Of a stretch of DNA of 64,000 nucleotides, positions 18,827-28,492 are shown piece after piece. How positions within the stretch are numbered: the stretch's first letter is position 1; every line of letters starts with the position of its first letter. This DNA comes from Algoriphagus zhangzhouensis. Lineage in GTDB: Bacteria > Bacteroidota > Bacteroidia > Cytophagales > Cyclobacteriaceae. The translations under genes and the position numbers were made by a program. The stretch covers positions 1,240,001 through 1,304,000 of the forward strand of contig NZ_FRXN01000001.1 of the NCBI RefSeq assembly GCF_900148515.1, in the 5' to 3' direction. Below the pieces are notes generated by a model that was given only the letters and a program-made list of their open reading frames with translations, was not told the DNA's origin and ran no database searches.

Positions 18827-20518
18827 TCACTTAATATTCCCTTTTTTCAATTCCTTCACGGCATGGTCTACTGCTCTTGCGGTCAATGCCATGTAAGTAA
18901 TCGAAGGGTTTTGGGTCCCAGTAGAAGTCATACAAGCTCCGTCAGTTACAAAGACATTGGGTGCCAAATGCATTTGGTTGAAACCATTCAGAAGAGATGT
19001 TTTTGGATCTCTACCCATTCTTACCCCTCCCATTTCATGGATATCCAATCCCGGAGCCTGTTTGCTGTCTGAAATTCTAATATTTTCACATCCCCCGACT
19101 TTCAGCATCTCTTGTCCTTGGTCAAAGAAGTCTTTCAGTATCTTTTCATCATTGTCATCATAACCAACATTGATTTGAAGCTGAGGAATTCCCCAAGAAT
19201 CTTTTTGATCTGAACTTAAACTCACTTGATTACTTTCTTTGGGGATAGTTTCAGCCTGAATCATCATATAGACACCCCATGGCCCAGGCTTGGTATTTGC
19301 CTCCTTGAAATCTGCTCCAAACCCTTCCGATTGAGCATGCCCAAACCCTGCTCTACCAGCAGAATAAAAAGTCATATAACCTCTCATGAAGTCCATTTCC
19401 TGCCTTTTAACATTTCGGAAATTAGGCATCATGATCGCGGTCGGTCTTCTCCCGAAATAATATTTATCCTCAAAGCCTTCAAAATTGGCTGAAATGCTCC
19501 CTCTGTAATTATGGAAAGCAATGTATTTTCCTAAAATCCCAGAGTCGTTCCCAAGACCGTTTGGAAAACGCTTAGAGGTACTATTCAATAGGATCAGATT
19601 GGTATTTAAAGCTGCAGCATTGAGGAATATGATTTTTGCAAAGTACTCGCGCTCCTCTTTGGTAATTCTATCAATTACCCGAACTCCCGTGGCTTTCCCT
19701 TTTTCCTCATCCCAAATCACCGAATGAACAACAGAATCAGGTCTGACCGTCAAGTTCCCAGTTTTTGCAGCCCAAGGTAATGTCGAAGAGTTGGAGCTGA
19801 AATATCCACCAAAAGGGCATCCTCTGTAGCATTGATTTCTAGCCATACATTGACCTCTTCCCTGTGCTAAATGCTCTTCTTTGGGTGAAGTCAAATGAGC
19901 ACATCGGCCAATGATAAATTTTCTATCCTTGTAATGGGCATTGATTCTGTCTTTCACTTCCTTTTCTACACAGTTCATCTCCCAAGCTTTGAGGAACTCT
20001 CCATCAGGTAGGGTATCCAAACCCTCGTAACTTCCGGAAATACCTACAAATCGCTCCACATGGCTATACCATGGGGCTACATCCTCATATCGAATGGGCC
20101 AATCTACAGCGAAGCCATCTCTACCAGGCCCCTCAAAATCATACTTGCTCCATCGCTGAGTTTGTCTTGCCCAAATCAACGATTTCCCACCAACTTGATA
20201 ACCTCTCACCCAATCAAAAGGCTTTTCCTGTACATAAGGATGCTCTGAATCTTTTACAAAAAAATGCTCTGTATCCTCTTTGTAGGCATAACATCGATTG
20301 ACAACCGGGTTCTCCAATTTATCAGTTCTTGGAATCTGATTATGATGAGGCATCTCCCAAGGAGCAGAAGTCATGGTTGGATAATCCTTGAGATGCTGCA
20401 CATCCCTTCCTCTTTCCAAAACCAAAGTCTTTAGACCTTTCTCACATAGTTCCTTTGCTGCCCATCCTCCGGAAATTCCCGAACCGACAACAATCGCATC
20501 ATATTGATTTGATTCCAT
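18827..20518 (-). CDS. GMC family FAD oxidoreductase
   Basis: GSGISGGWAAKEL near the N-terminus is the FAD dinucleotide-binding motif, followed by LVLERG. The C-terminus (DIHEMGGVRMGRDPKTSLLN ... TGTQNPSITYMALTARA) is the GMC C-terminal domain with the usual active-site region; the two pieces are given separately here. Related Bacteroidota enzymes oxidise sugars or polyols and are often next to a gluconate 2-dehydrogenase subunit 3 gene, which is absent here. The esterase gene lies 107 nt downstream on the same strand. Confidence 0.88.
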   Translation of the reverse strand: MESNQYDAIVVGSGISGGWAAKELCEKGLKTLVLERGRDVQHLKDYPTMTSAPWEMPHHNQIPRTDKLENPVVNRCYAYKEDTEHFFVKDSEHPYVQEKPFDWVRGYQVGGKSLIWARQTQRWSKYDFEGPGRDGFAVDWPIRYEDVAPWYSHVERFVGISGSYEGLDTLPDGEFLKAWEMNCVEKEVKDRINAHYKDRKFIIGRCAHLTSPKEEHLAQGRGQCMARNQCYRGCPFGGYFSSNSSTLPWAAKTGNLTVRPDSVVHSVIWDEEKGKATGVRVIDRITKEEREYFAKIIFLNAAALNTNLILLNSTSKRFPNGLGNDSGILGKYIAFHNYRGSISANFEGFEDKYYFGRRPTAIMMPNFRNVKRQEMDFMRGYMTFYSAGRAGFGHAQSEGFGADFKEANTKPGPWGVYMMIQAETIPKESNQVSLSSDQKDSWGIPQLQINVGYDDNDEKILKDFFDQGQEMLKVGGCENIRISDSKQAPGLDIHEMGGVRMGRDPKTSLLNGFNQMHLAPNVFVTDGACMTSTGTQNPSITYMALTARAVDHAVKELKKGNIK

Positions 20519-20631
20519 TTTAAAAATTGGGTTTTATTTATTCCAAAAAGAGAGATCATAAAAACTTCACCTTCTCTTTTCTTGAATTTGCCTTTATGTA
20601 CTTAAGTTTAGTCTGAAAATGATAGATTTTT

Positions 20632-21468
20632 ATGAAAAAGTTATTCCTGCTGTCCTCGTTTTTTATAATCGGCATATTCTTTTCCACCTTTTCCCAGGAA
20701 AGGATCAAAATGCCTGAAAAAGGTCTTTGTGCACATCGAGGCGGGATGGACAATCGACCTGAAAACACGATTCATGCTTTCGAATATTCCATCCAAAAAG
20801 GTGTTCAGATGATCGAGTTTGATGTCCAATTCACCAAAGACGGCGCTTTGGTAATTATGCACGATGGAACAGTCGATCGCACAACGAATGGTAGTGGAAA
20901 AGTCGAAGAATTGACTTTTTCTCAAATCAGAGCATTGGATGCAGGGGCTTGGTTTGGGTCTGAATACGCTGAAGCAAAAGTCCCAACTTTGGAAGAAACG
21001 CTTCAAATGATGCCTAAAAATATCTGGATCAATTGCCATTTAAAGGGTGGAGCAGAATTGGGGATTGCTGTTTCAAAAGAGATATTCAAGCAAAACCGGG
21101 AACATCAGGTTCTCTTAACAGCCGAAGAGGAGGCTATTAATGCTGCAAGAAATTACAACCCGAAAATTCTGGTTTCCAATGTCGAAGGTTCTTACAGAAA
21201 CGATCCAATTCCCTATGCAGAAGCAACTGTTAATTTGAAGGCAAATGGGCTTCAATTTAGAATTCCTGAGGAAGGAAAAATCCCTCAAAAGGCTATTCAG
21301 GTGCTCAAAGAAAATGGGATCATTATCAATTACTTCTATGCCAAAACTCCAGCAGAATTAGGACCATTATGGGATCAGGGAATCGATTTTGTTTTGGTCA
21401 ATGAGTTGGAATCGTTTTCAGAAGAGGCAAAAAAAATGGGTATCACTCCCGTAATACCCATCTATTAA
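20632..21468 (+). CDS. Exported glycerophosphodiester phosphodiesterase family protein
   Basis: A signal peptide (to about residue 22) precedes a GDPD barrel with His35-Arg36 (AHRGG), Glu44 (RPENT), Glu62 and Asp64 (IEFDVQ) and His77 (VIMHDGTVDRTTNG), which are the conserved catalytic and metal residues. It would hydrolyse glycerophosphodiesters to glycerol 3-phosphate in the periplasm. The usual acidic strand later in the barrel reads WINCHLKG instead of an IEIK-like motif, so one metal ligand may differ. Confidence 0.87.
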   Translation: MKKLFLLSSFFIIGIFFSTFSQERIKMPEKGLCAHRGGMDNRPENTIHAFEYSIQKGVQMIEFDVQFTKDGALVIMHDGTVDRTTNGSGKVEELTFSQIRALDAGAWFGSEYAEAKVPTLEETLQMMPKNIWINCHLKGGAELGIAVSKEIFKQNREHQVLLTAEEEAINAARNYNPKILVSNVEGSYRNDPIPYAEATVNLKANGLQFRIPEEGKIPQKAIQVLKENGIIINYFYAKTPAELGPLWDQGIDFVLVNELESFSEEAKKMGITPVIPIY

Positions 21469-21479
21469 TTTAAATTTTC

Positions 21480-22724
21480 TTATTCGTATCTCAAGGATTC
21501 GATTGGATCCATTTTGCTGGCTTTATAGGCAGGAACTACCCCTGAAAGAAGTCCTACAATCACACAAATCATAAAGGCTACAAACATCCATAGCCAAGGA
21601 ACCAAGAATCCACCAGGCCCAATCGCGTTGGCAATGATATTCCCGATAGCCATCCCGAGGATCACTCCGAAAATTCCCCCCAAGACACAAATCATGATTG
21701 CCTCGATCAAAAACTGCTGTCGGATTCGAAGAGGAGTTGCTCCTAATGCTTTTCTGATTCCAATCTCACGGGTTCTCTCAGTCACAGACACGAGCATGAT
21801 GTTCATTAAGCCAATCGAGGCCCCCAAAAGGGTAATAAAACCGATTCCAAATCCACCGATTCTCAAATAACCAGCAACTTCTTCCAAGCTTTCGGCGACT
21901 GACTGGCTTTTGGTCAAATCAAAAGAATCTTCCTGAGCGACTCTATCTTGACGGATTTTACGCATCATTCCGATCGCCTGGCCCATTTCATAATCTATCC
22001 TTTCTGGACCGGAAGCAATAGCTGTAATACTGTAATTGAAAACCCCTCTTTTATCTAATCTTGCTGCATTTTCTATAGGAATCAAAATCTGTCTATCGGC
22101 ACCTTGATCCTGCCCCACTCCACCTTGCTCTTCCAGAACACCAACAATAGTGTAAGGTCTACCCAGGAAACTGATTTTTTGATTGATAGGATCTTCATTG
22201 GCTTCGAAAAGCGTCTCTTTGATCTCCTTTCCTATAATGCAGACATTATTCCCATATCGAACTTCGAGGTTGGAAAAATTCCTTCCGCTAGCCAGCTTCA
22301 TGGCTTTGATACTCATGTAATTTTCATCACCACCTCTGATCCGGGTATTTGGGTTGGTAGTTTCGGAACCTCTTTTGATTTCAGCCGCCCCTGTTACACT
22401 GGCATAAACAGTAGAAATACCCAATGCAGTATATGCTTGCTTAAAATCCTGAACTTCACGAAATGTCAGCTTTGGATAGGTTTTCTCTTCCTTCCCATCC
22501 TGGATGGCCCTACCACCGCTAAATCCTTTATTCCTGATATCAAATGAATTGGCACCGAGCCCAGAAAAACTTTCTGCAATCTGACTTTTGATCCCATCAA
22601 TAGCAGTCAGCATCCCTACCAAAGAGGAAATCCCCACAGCAATGATAGCTCCAGTCAAAATGGTTCTCAGAATATTTACTTGAACAGACTTTAAAGCCTC
22701 TCTTACATTTTCGATCAAATTCAT
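21480..22724 (-). CDS. MacB/FtsX-type ABC transporter permease
   Basis: The order is an N-terminal helix (about 18-40), a periplasmic MacB_PCD domain (about 45-265) and a C-terminal FtsX domain with three helices, ending PAYKASKMDPIESLRYE, the classic family signature. These permeases move lipoproteins, peptides or drugs with an ATPase and usually a membrane-fusion partner. Neither partner gene is in the neighbourhood, so it is either an orphan or served from elsewhere. Confidence 0.92.
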   Translation of the reverse strand: MNLIENVREALKSVQVNILRTILTGAIIAVGISSLVGMLTAIDGIKSQIAESFSGLGANSFDIRNKGFSGGRAIQDGKEEKTYPKLTFREVQDFKQAYTALGISTVYASVTGAAEIKRGSETTNPNTRIRGGDENYMSIKAMKLASGRNFSNLEVRYGNNVCIIGKEIKETLFEANEDPINQKISFLGRPYTIVGVLEEQGGVGQDQGADRQILIPIENAARLDKRGVFNYSITAIASGPERIDYEMGQAIGMMRKIRQDRVAQEDSFDLTKSQSVAESLEEVAGYLRIGGFGIGFITLLGASIGLMNIMLVSVTERTREIGIRKALGATPLRIRQQFLIEAIMICVLGGIFGVILGMAIGNIIANAIGPGGFLVPWLWMFVAFMICVIVGLLSGVVPAYKASKMDPIESLRYE

Positions 22725-22858
22725 GGATTGTCCGTATTAGAACAGGTTTTTTAAAAATTCCTTTCTCTCAACCTTAATAATAAACAAATACGCAGGATAT
22801 GGCTATAGGATTAATAAAAATTTCAAATACCACTAGAAGTTTAAGTTCAAAAAAGCCC

Positions 22859-23476
22859 TTAATGCATCCGATCTCCTCTGATATCCATTTTTTTGAGCAC
22901 ATCAGCTTCAAAATCCAACCATTCTTGCCATCGCTTATTGACGATTTCGGGATCTTGATATTTTCTAGCCATCTCAATAAAAGTCACATAGTGACCAGCT
23001 TCTGAAATCATCAATTCATAATAAAACTTCTTAAGCTCATCATCTTGAATATTTTGAGACAAAAGCTTGAACCGTTCACAGCTTCTGGCTTCGATTAAGG
23101 CATTCAAAAGCAGATGCTCAGTAAGCTGAGACATACGATTCCCGCCTTTTCTCACAAAACCGTTTAGCTGGGTCACATATTCATCTTTTCTAGCCATTCC
23201 GAATTTCATTTCACGCTTTCGGATTTGATCCATCACCCGCTCAAAATGTCCCCATTCTTCAGCTACAATCGGAGTCAAAGTATCCACCAATTCATCCAAA
23301 TCATTGAATCTAACGATCAAGGAAATACAAGAAGAGGCGGCCTTCTGTTCGCAATAGGCATGATCAGTCAAAATGTCTTCAATTTGCATTTCTGCAATCC
23401 CAACCCATCTAGGATCTGTCGGTAGTTTCAGATGAAGCATTTTTTGTTTTGTACTCTCTTCCCAGCTCATAATCAA
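22859..23476 (-). CDS. miaE: tRNA-(ms2io6A) hydroxylase MiaE-like diiron protein
   Basis: The protein hydroxylates ms2i6A37 in tRNA with O2. Four diiron-type helices carry the acidic and His ligands: ILTDHAYCEQKAA, PIVAEEWGHFERVM, ALIEARSCERF and MISEAGHYVTFIE. Length (205 aa) fits. Its ATG overlaps the porin stop by 4 nt (ATGA), so translation is coupled to the porin gene. A second in-frame ATG two codons later is also possible. Confidence 0.88.
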   Translation of the reverse strand: MIMSWEESTKQKMLHLKLPTDPRWVGIAEMQIEDILTDHAYCEQKAASSCISLIVRFNDLDELVDTLTPIVAEEWGHFERVMDQIRKREMKFGMARKDEYVTQLNGFVRKGGNRMSQLTEHLLLNALIEARSCERFKLLSQNIQDDELKKFYYELMISEAGHYVTFIEMARKYQDPEIVNKRWQEWLDFEADVLKKMDIRGDRMH

Positions 23477-25416
23477 TCAAATAAATACCAGGTAATCCCC
23501 AAATCCAGAAATGATTTATAACCTGTGTAATCTGGAGAAACGAAGTATCCCTCCTGCTCCATGAACCCTTCATTCAGGTGATTGTACTTCAACAATACCC
23601 GAGTTCTATTGATTCTAAAATCCAAGAAGAAATCAGCTACAGGATAAGCATAAACATCAAATCTGTTTTGCAAATAAAATTGCTGAGTCCCTGCATAATA
23701 GGCATTGGCATAATAGCTCGATTTGTATCTAACATCTATACCCATTTGAATAAATACATTATCATTGAATGCCGGGCTATCAAAATAGAATCGGGTGTTT
23801 CCAAAGACTTTTGGAATTCGAAACGCATCCGCCGCATCACCAGAAATATTGGTCAATACCACTTCGGTATCCCACTGGAATTTCCTTCCAACAGGTATGG
23901 ATGCTTTCAAACCAGGCATCAGCATAAAAGCCTCTCCGCTTGCCTGGGCAGGAAGTCTTTCCTCATCAAAATAGACGTAATTATTGACCCGATTTATAGT
24001 CAAAGAAGGCCTCAGTTGGACCCTATTTAAATCTATTTTTAAAGTTCCTTTAATTTGATCAAGGCCAATATTTGAAAAATCATTCGACCATTCATATTGA
24101 TTGCCAGCATAAAGCTGCTGCATGGAGGTAGGCTTGTAAAGCGCTTTAGTATATTCTGCATCGAGCCAAGGCGATTGGAAAATACCATGGATTCTAAATG
24201 CTCCCGGAATCAAATATTCCCCATCAGCACTTAAGCTCCATTTTTCAGAAAGCTTTCCAATCAATTCTCCTCCCAAGTAAACTTCATTGAATGCATTATT
24301 GGATTCAAAAAATGTACTGCGCATTCTTCCATTTCTCAAACGAGTGAAGGCATTGTAATAAAAGCCTCCAAACGTTCCCTTGAAACCAAACTCATTTCTC
24401 CATTCAGAGAAATTATTAAAATTCCTGGTGGTATCTTGATGATGAATCCTTGTCGAAGGATAATAGGAAGAATCACTGGTAGTCAAATCTGCATCAACAA
24501 CAACCTCCTGCTTCCTTTTATCGAAAATATGATAAATCTGCAGCCCATCACGAACCTTGTACTCATGATAGATGTGATAGTCTTGTCTTAAATCCCTCGC
24601 CTGGGTATAACGAAGCCAAACTTTTGCATCTTCATAAGTAAAATAAACCGAGGTACTGTCTTCCTCAGGAGGAATGATCCCACCGATTTCATTGACGACA
24701 TGACGCATTCTGGAGAATGTCCCCAATATCCAATACCTGCCGTTCTCAGATCGATAATTAGAATGCAAGGAATAGCTCGTCTGGTTAACCATGTTATCAT
24801 CTCTGGCTGTTGGATTCAATGTTTTTCTCGATTTAATCGTATGAAAATCAAAGCCTACATTCCAGCGTGGATTGATATTTCTGGCGAACTTGATATCCAG
24901 CATATTTCGGTTTCCTCCTCCAAAAAAAGCTGACATCTCTGTGAAAGGAGACTTGGTATCAAAATACTTATTGTCAGAAGGATCTCTGAAATAAATATCG
25001 TAAGCACTAAAGCCTGAAGTAGTCCCTATTATTTTTGGAACCTGATAAAAAACAGGAGTCGCAGCACTTCCGATATTACCCAAATCCTGGTATTTCCACC
25101 CGCTTTTGGCTACTGGATCATAATTATGAAAATTAGTTAAGGAAGTATCCTGAGGATATAAAACGAGACTATTTCTCTTGATATCTTTTTCGAAATAATA
25201 GAGGGCAGTTTTAGGTCCAAAGACCATTTTGGTACTATCATCCAACAAAGATTTTCGCAGATTTTGCTCTCCTTCTTCACCTTCTTCCGGATCGACTTCC
25301 CGAACGGTTTTGGGCCCATTTCCCCCACGGGTTGTGGTTGTCGTACGCTGAGCCACAGCGAATTCAGCAATTCCCATCAAGACTAGGAAACATATTCCAA
25401 ATAGAGCTTTATTCAC
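23473..25416 (-). CDS. Putative porin (Porin_10-type outer membrane beta-barrel)
   Basis: A signal peptide ends at AVAQ (residue 22), followed by a short low-complexity acidic linker (PEEGEEGE) and about 580 residues of alternating strands rich in aromatic residues, ending LGITWYLFD with the terminal aromatic residue expected by the BAM complex. This matches the Bacteroidota putative porin family. Substrate specificity is unknown. It lies between lpxK (10 nt upstream) and miaE (4-nt overlap) in one operon. Confidence 0.85.
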   Translation of the reverse strand: MNKALFGICFLVLMGIAEFAVAQRTTTTTRGGNGPKTVREVDPEEGEEGEQNLRKSLLDDSTKMVFGPKTALYYFEKDIKRNSLVLYPQDTSLTNFHNYDPVAKSGWKYQDLGNIGSAATPVFYQVPKIIGTTSGFSAYDIYFRDPSDNKYFDTKSPFTEMSAFFGGGNRNMLDIKFARNINPRWNVGFDFHTIKSRKTLNPTARDDNMVNQTSYSLHSNYRSENGRYWILGTFSRMRHVVNEIGGIIPPEEDSTSVYFTYEDAKVWLRYTQARDLRQDYHIYHEYKVRDGLQIYHIFDKRKQEVVVDADLTTSDSSYYPSTRIHHQDTTRNFNNFSEWRNEFGFKGTFGGFYYNAFTRLRNGRMRSTFFESNNAFNEVYLGGELIGKLSEKWSLSADGEYLIPGAFRIHGIFQSPWLDAEYTKALYKPTSMQQLYAGNQYEWSNDFSNIGLDQIKGTLKIDLNRVQLRPSLTINRVNNYVYFDEERLPAQASGEAFMLMPGLKASIPVGRKFQWDTEVVLTNISGDAADAFRIPKVFGNTRFYFDSPAFNDNVFIQMGIDVRYKSSYYANAYYAGTQQFYLQNRFDVYAYPVADFFLDFRINRTRVLLKYNHLNEGFMEQEGYFVSPDYTGYKSFLDLGITWYLFD

Positions 25417-25426
25417 AGGATTTGTC

Positions 25427-26470
25427 TTAGGTAAAGACTTTTTGTTGGATTAGATCAATAAGTTTTTGCTCATCCTCAGGAGAAAAGACCACCTGAATTG
25501 GCAGGACAAAAATCGGAATTTCTCCCAAAAAACCATTTGGAAGCAAGTTTTTTACTTTGACTCCGTCTTTTTCCGTGGTCAGAAAAACGAGTTCACCTTT
25601 TGGATAGCTTTCCGATTCTCTTTTCAATTTGGCTAAATCCTCTTCAGTATAGTCGTAGTGATCTGGAAATTTATGAAAGTTTAATACTTCAAAATTCTTT
25701 CTACAATAATCTTCCAAAATATCAGTTTGGGCGATTCCACTAAATAAAATCACCTTCTTGGAAAATTGACTTTGTTCAGAAATAGCGACTGGATCTCCAT
25801 AACCGATGGAAGAAAACAAAACTGGCTTTTCAAGTCCAGCGTAAACCCTTACCTCTCGGATAATTTCATTCTTTTGATCGGTTTCAATTCTTTCAGGACT
25901 TTTAGAAATCACCACGACATCCGCTCTTTTTGCCCCTTTTCGGCTTTCTCTCAAGCGCCCCATTGGCATGAGGTAATCTTTGAAAAACGGATCATCCCAA
26001 GTACTAAGCAAGATGGAGAAATGAGCTTTGAAAGAACGATGCTGAAATGCATCATCTAAAATCAATAATTCAGGCCGTTCTGGAAGTTGATGAATTACAT
26101 TTTCTGCCTGAATTCTATCCTCTCCTACAAATACTTTTATTTCATTTCCGAATTTTTGAAAAATCTGGAAAGGTTCATCTCCAATGTAGCTAGGAGAAGA
26201 ATCAGGTAAGGCTTGCAAAAAGCCTTTGGTTTTCCGACCATACCCTCTAGAAAGAGTCGCTAATTTTCTTTCATCCTTAAATGCTCGAATCAAAAATTCC
26301 ACCATGGGAGTCTTCCCTGTCCCTCCGACTCTCAGGTTCCCTACTAGGATACTGGGAGTTTGGGATTGATGAGATTTTAGGACACCCTGATCATAAAGGA
26401 AATTCCTTAGGCGAGTGATCCCACCGAATAAAAGAGCAAATGGATAAAGTAAAAATGCCAAAGGATGCAT
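25427..26470 (-). CDS. lpxK: Tetraacyldisaccharide 4'-kinase
   Basis: LpxK phosphorylates the 4' position of lipid A disaccharide at the inner face of the cytoplasmic membrane. An N-terminal hydrophobic segment (4-17) is followed by the P-loop VGNLRVGGTGKTP (43-55) and the downstream ATLSRGYGRKTKGF and LLILDDAFQHRSF signatures. Length (347 aa) is typical. It heads the lpxK-porin-miaE run and is divergent from the Nif3-like gene. Confidence 0.95.
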   Translation of the reverse strand: MHPLAFLLYPFALLFGGITRLRNFLYDQGVLKSHQSQTPSILVGNLRVGGTGKTPMVEFLIRAFKDERKLATLSRGYGRKTKGFLQALPDSSPSYIGDEPFQIFQKFGNEIKVFVGEDRIQAENVIHQLPERPELLILDDAFQHRSFKAHFSILLSTWDDPFFKDYLMPMGRLRESRKGAKRADVVVISKSPERIETDQKNEIIREVRVYAGLEKPVLFSSIGYGDPVAISEQSQFSKKVILFSGIAQTDILEDYCRKNFEVLNFHKFPDHYDYTEEDLAKLKRESESYPKGELVFLTTEKDGVKVKNLLPNGFLGEIPIFVLPIQVVFSPEDEQKLIDLIQQKVFT

Positions 26471-26483
26471 TCCTTAGAATTTG

Positions 26484-26491
26484 TATTTTTG
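26484..26491 (+). promoter_or_regulatory. Candidate -7 box for the Nif3-like gene
   Basis: TATTTTTG fits TAnnTTTG and lies 20 nt before the ATG at 26512. Its position argues against translation from the longer frame that begins at 26440. Confidence 0.45.
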
Positions 26492-26511
26492 ACCAAATAA
26501 ACCAAAAATTT

Positions 26512-27612
26512 ATGGCATATAAGATTCGGGAAGTAATTTCATTTTTAGAGCAGCAGGCTCCTCCTGCTTATCAGGAATCCTACGACAACGCAACTCTGAT
26601 CACCGGAGACAGAGAAGATGAGGTCTCTGGAGTTCTTTGTAGTTTAGACTGTACAGAAGCAATTGTCGACGAAGCCATTGAACTGGGAGCTAACCTGATT
26701 GTGGCTCATCACCCTATCGTTTTCAAGGGTTTAAAAAGCTTTACTGGAAGAAATTACGTCGAAAGAACCGTCATCAAAGCCTTAAAAAATGACATTGCAA
26801 TCTATGCAATCCATACCAACTTGGACCATGTAGCGCATGGAGTAAATAAGAGAATTTCCGATCGATTGGAACTTAACAATACCCAGATCCTCCAACCAAA
26901 AAAACAATTGCTACAAAAGCTAGTGTTTTTCGTCCCTGAAGAAAACAAACAGGAGGTTTTGGATGCTGTATATGGTGCCGGAGCAGGTCAAATTGGTGAA
27001 TACAAGGATTGCTCATTTCAAGTCAAAGGAATGGGGACTTTCACTCCTTCGGAGAAAGCCAACCCTCATATTGGCAAGAAAGGAACTCCTGAATATGTAG
27101 CTGAAATCAGGGCAGAAGTCATTCTTCCATCCTTTCTCAGCGGCAAAGTAATCAATGCCATGAAAACAGCTCATCCTTATGAGGAAGTAGCATACTATCT
27201 TCAAAATCTTGAGAACCTAAACCAAGAGGTCGGTGCTGGAATGGTTGGTAGTCTTTCCCAAGAGATGACAGAAGATCAATTCATGGATCATCTGAAAGTC
27301 AAAATGAACCTAAAAACATTCAAGCATACTTCATTTTTAGGTAAAAAGATTAAAAATATCGCTGTTTGCGGAGGTGCTGGAATTTTTCTTTTGAATGATG
27401 CAAAAAGAGCCCGAGCAGATGTATTTATTACCTCTGACGTGAAATACCATGAATTTTTTGACGCCGATGGCCAAATTATTCTTTGCGATATTGGGCATTA
27501 TGAGAGCGAAATTTTCACAAAAGAATTACTTGGTGAACTATTGTCACAAAATTTTCCTAATATTGCACTCTATTTGACAAAAGTAGTTACCAATCCCACA
27601 TCCTACCGATAG
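26512..27612 (+). CDS. Nif3-like dinuclear metal center protein (YqfO type)
   Basis: This is a member of the Nif3/DUF34 family, often labelled GTP cyclohydrolase 1 type 2. Metal motifs include LIVAHHPIVFKG and AIHTNLDHV in the first half and SDVKYHEFFDADG with DIGHYESE in the second. Between them (about 127-235) sits the YqfO/CutA-like insert. The ATG at 26512 (MAYKIREV) is chosen over a start inside the lpxK gene. The zinc-ribbon gene follows after 3 nt, a pairing common in Bacteroidota. The cellular role is unsettled. Confidence 0.9.
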   Translation: MAYKIREVISFLEQQAPPAYQESYDNATLITGDREDEVSGVLCSLDCTEAIVDEAIELGANLIVAHHPIVFKGLKSFTGRNYVERTVIKALKNDIAIYAIHTNLDHVAHGVNKRISDRLELNNTQILQPKKQLLQKLVFFVPEENKQEVLDAVYGAGAGQIGEYKDCSFQVKGMGTFTPSEKANPHIGKKGTPEYVAEIRAEVILPSFLSGKVINAMKTAHPYEEVAYYLQNLENLNQEVGAGMVGSLSQEMTEDQFMDHLKVKMNLKTFKHTSFLGKKIKNIAVCGGAGIFLLNDAKRARADVFITSDVKYHEFFDADGQIILCDIGHYESEIFTKELLGELLSQNFPNIALYLTKVVTNPTSYR

Positions 27613-27615
27613 TAC

Positions 27616-28386
27616 ATGGAAAGTACAGTAGCACAAAAACTCGAGGCTATTCATAACCTGCAGCTTATAGATTCAAGATTAGATTCCATCATCAAAGTTC
27701 GTGGAGCTCTTCCTGAGGAAGTCCAAGATCTAGAAGACGAAATTGCTGGGTACGAAACTAGACTTGAAAAATTCAACAACGAGATCCAATCTTTCGAAGA
27801 TGAGATCAAGGCATTGAAAGATAGCATCAAAGAATCTGAAAAACTGATCAAGAAATATCAGGAACAGCAGATGAACGTACGAAACAACCGTGAGTACGAT
27901 GCGATCACCAAAGAGTTGGAACTTCAAGATCTTGAAATTCAAGTTGCCAAGAAGAAAATTGGTGAAGCAGGAGTTAGAATCGACACCAAAAAGCACGATT
28001 TGGATGAGTTGACAGAAGTAATGAAAGATAGACAGAAAGACCTTGATTTGAAAAAGGACGAACTTTCTACCATCATCTCTGAAAGCGAAAACGAAGAGGC
28101 TAAATTGAATGCAGATCGTGAAAAGGCTGTGAAAAAAGTGGAAGAAAGATTATTGAAATCTTACGCTAAGATCAGAGCTAATGCTAAAAACGGTTTGGCT
28201 GTTGTTATGGTGAAAAGAGGAGCTTGCGGTGGTTGTTTCAACACCGTACCACCTCAAAGACAAGCTGACATCCGTGAAAAGAAAAAATTGATCGTTTGTG
28301 AGCATTGTGGAAGAATCCTAGCAGGAGTTGAAGACGAAATCGTCGAAGAACCAGCACCAAAGAGAAAAAGAACCGCAAGGTCTTAA
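27616..28386 (+). CDS. Coiled-coil protein with C4 zinc ribbon
   Basis: A long coiled coil (about 5-190) precedes a zinc ribbon with Cys204 and Cys207 (RGACGGCFNTV) and Cys228 and Cys231 (VCEHCGRIL), matching the zf-RING_7 / CdsZ-like family. A basic tail KRKRTARS ends the protein. Such proteins probably bind nucleic acid or metal, and some have been linked to Nif3 partners. It is cotranscribed with the Nif3-like gene. Confidence 0.9.
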   Translation: MESTVAQKLEAIHNLQLIDSRLDSIIKVRGALPEEVQDLEDEIAGYETRLEKFNNEIQSFEDEIKALKDSIKESEKLIKKYQEQQMNVRNNREYDAITKELELQDLEIQVAKKKIGEAGVRIDTKKHDLDELTEVMKDRQKDLDLKKDELSTIISESENEEAKLNADREKAVKKVEERLLKSYAKIRANAKNGLAVVMVKRGACGGCFNTVPPQRQADIREKKKLIVCEHCGRILAGVEDEIVEEPAPKRKRTARS

Positions 28387-28404
28387 TTTTATACCTACAA
28401 AAAG

Positions 28405-28431
28405 AAACCCCGAAATATTTCGGGGTTTTTT
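28405..28431 (+). terminator. Terminator after the zinc-ribbon gene
   Basis: ACCCCGAAA and TTTCGGGGT form a strong stem followed by six T residues, about 18 nt after the stop. Confidence 0.9.
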
Positions 28432-28492
28432 ATTGCACTTTTTTTAGATACTCCTTTGGATTTCAAGTCTATAAATTTTTATATTGAAAGCT

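Noticed and set aside
20545-20580. AAAAGAGA/TCTCTTTT inverted repeat between the GMC and GDPD genes
   Set aside because: The 8-bp purine-rich match with a long loop is within what chance gives in such AT-rich sequence.
26440-26511. Longer Nif3-like protein starting inside the lpxK gene
   Set aside because: The extra 24 residues do not look like the family, and the -7 box at 26484-26491 lies inside them.
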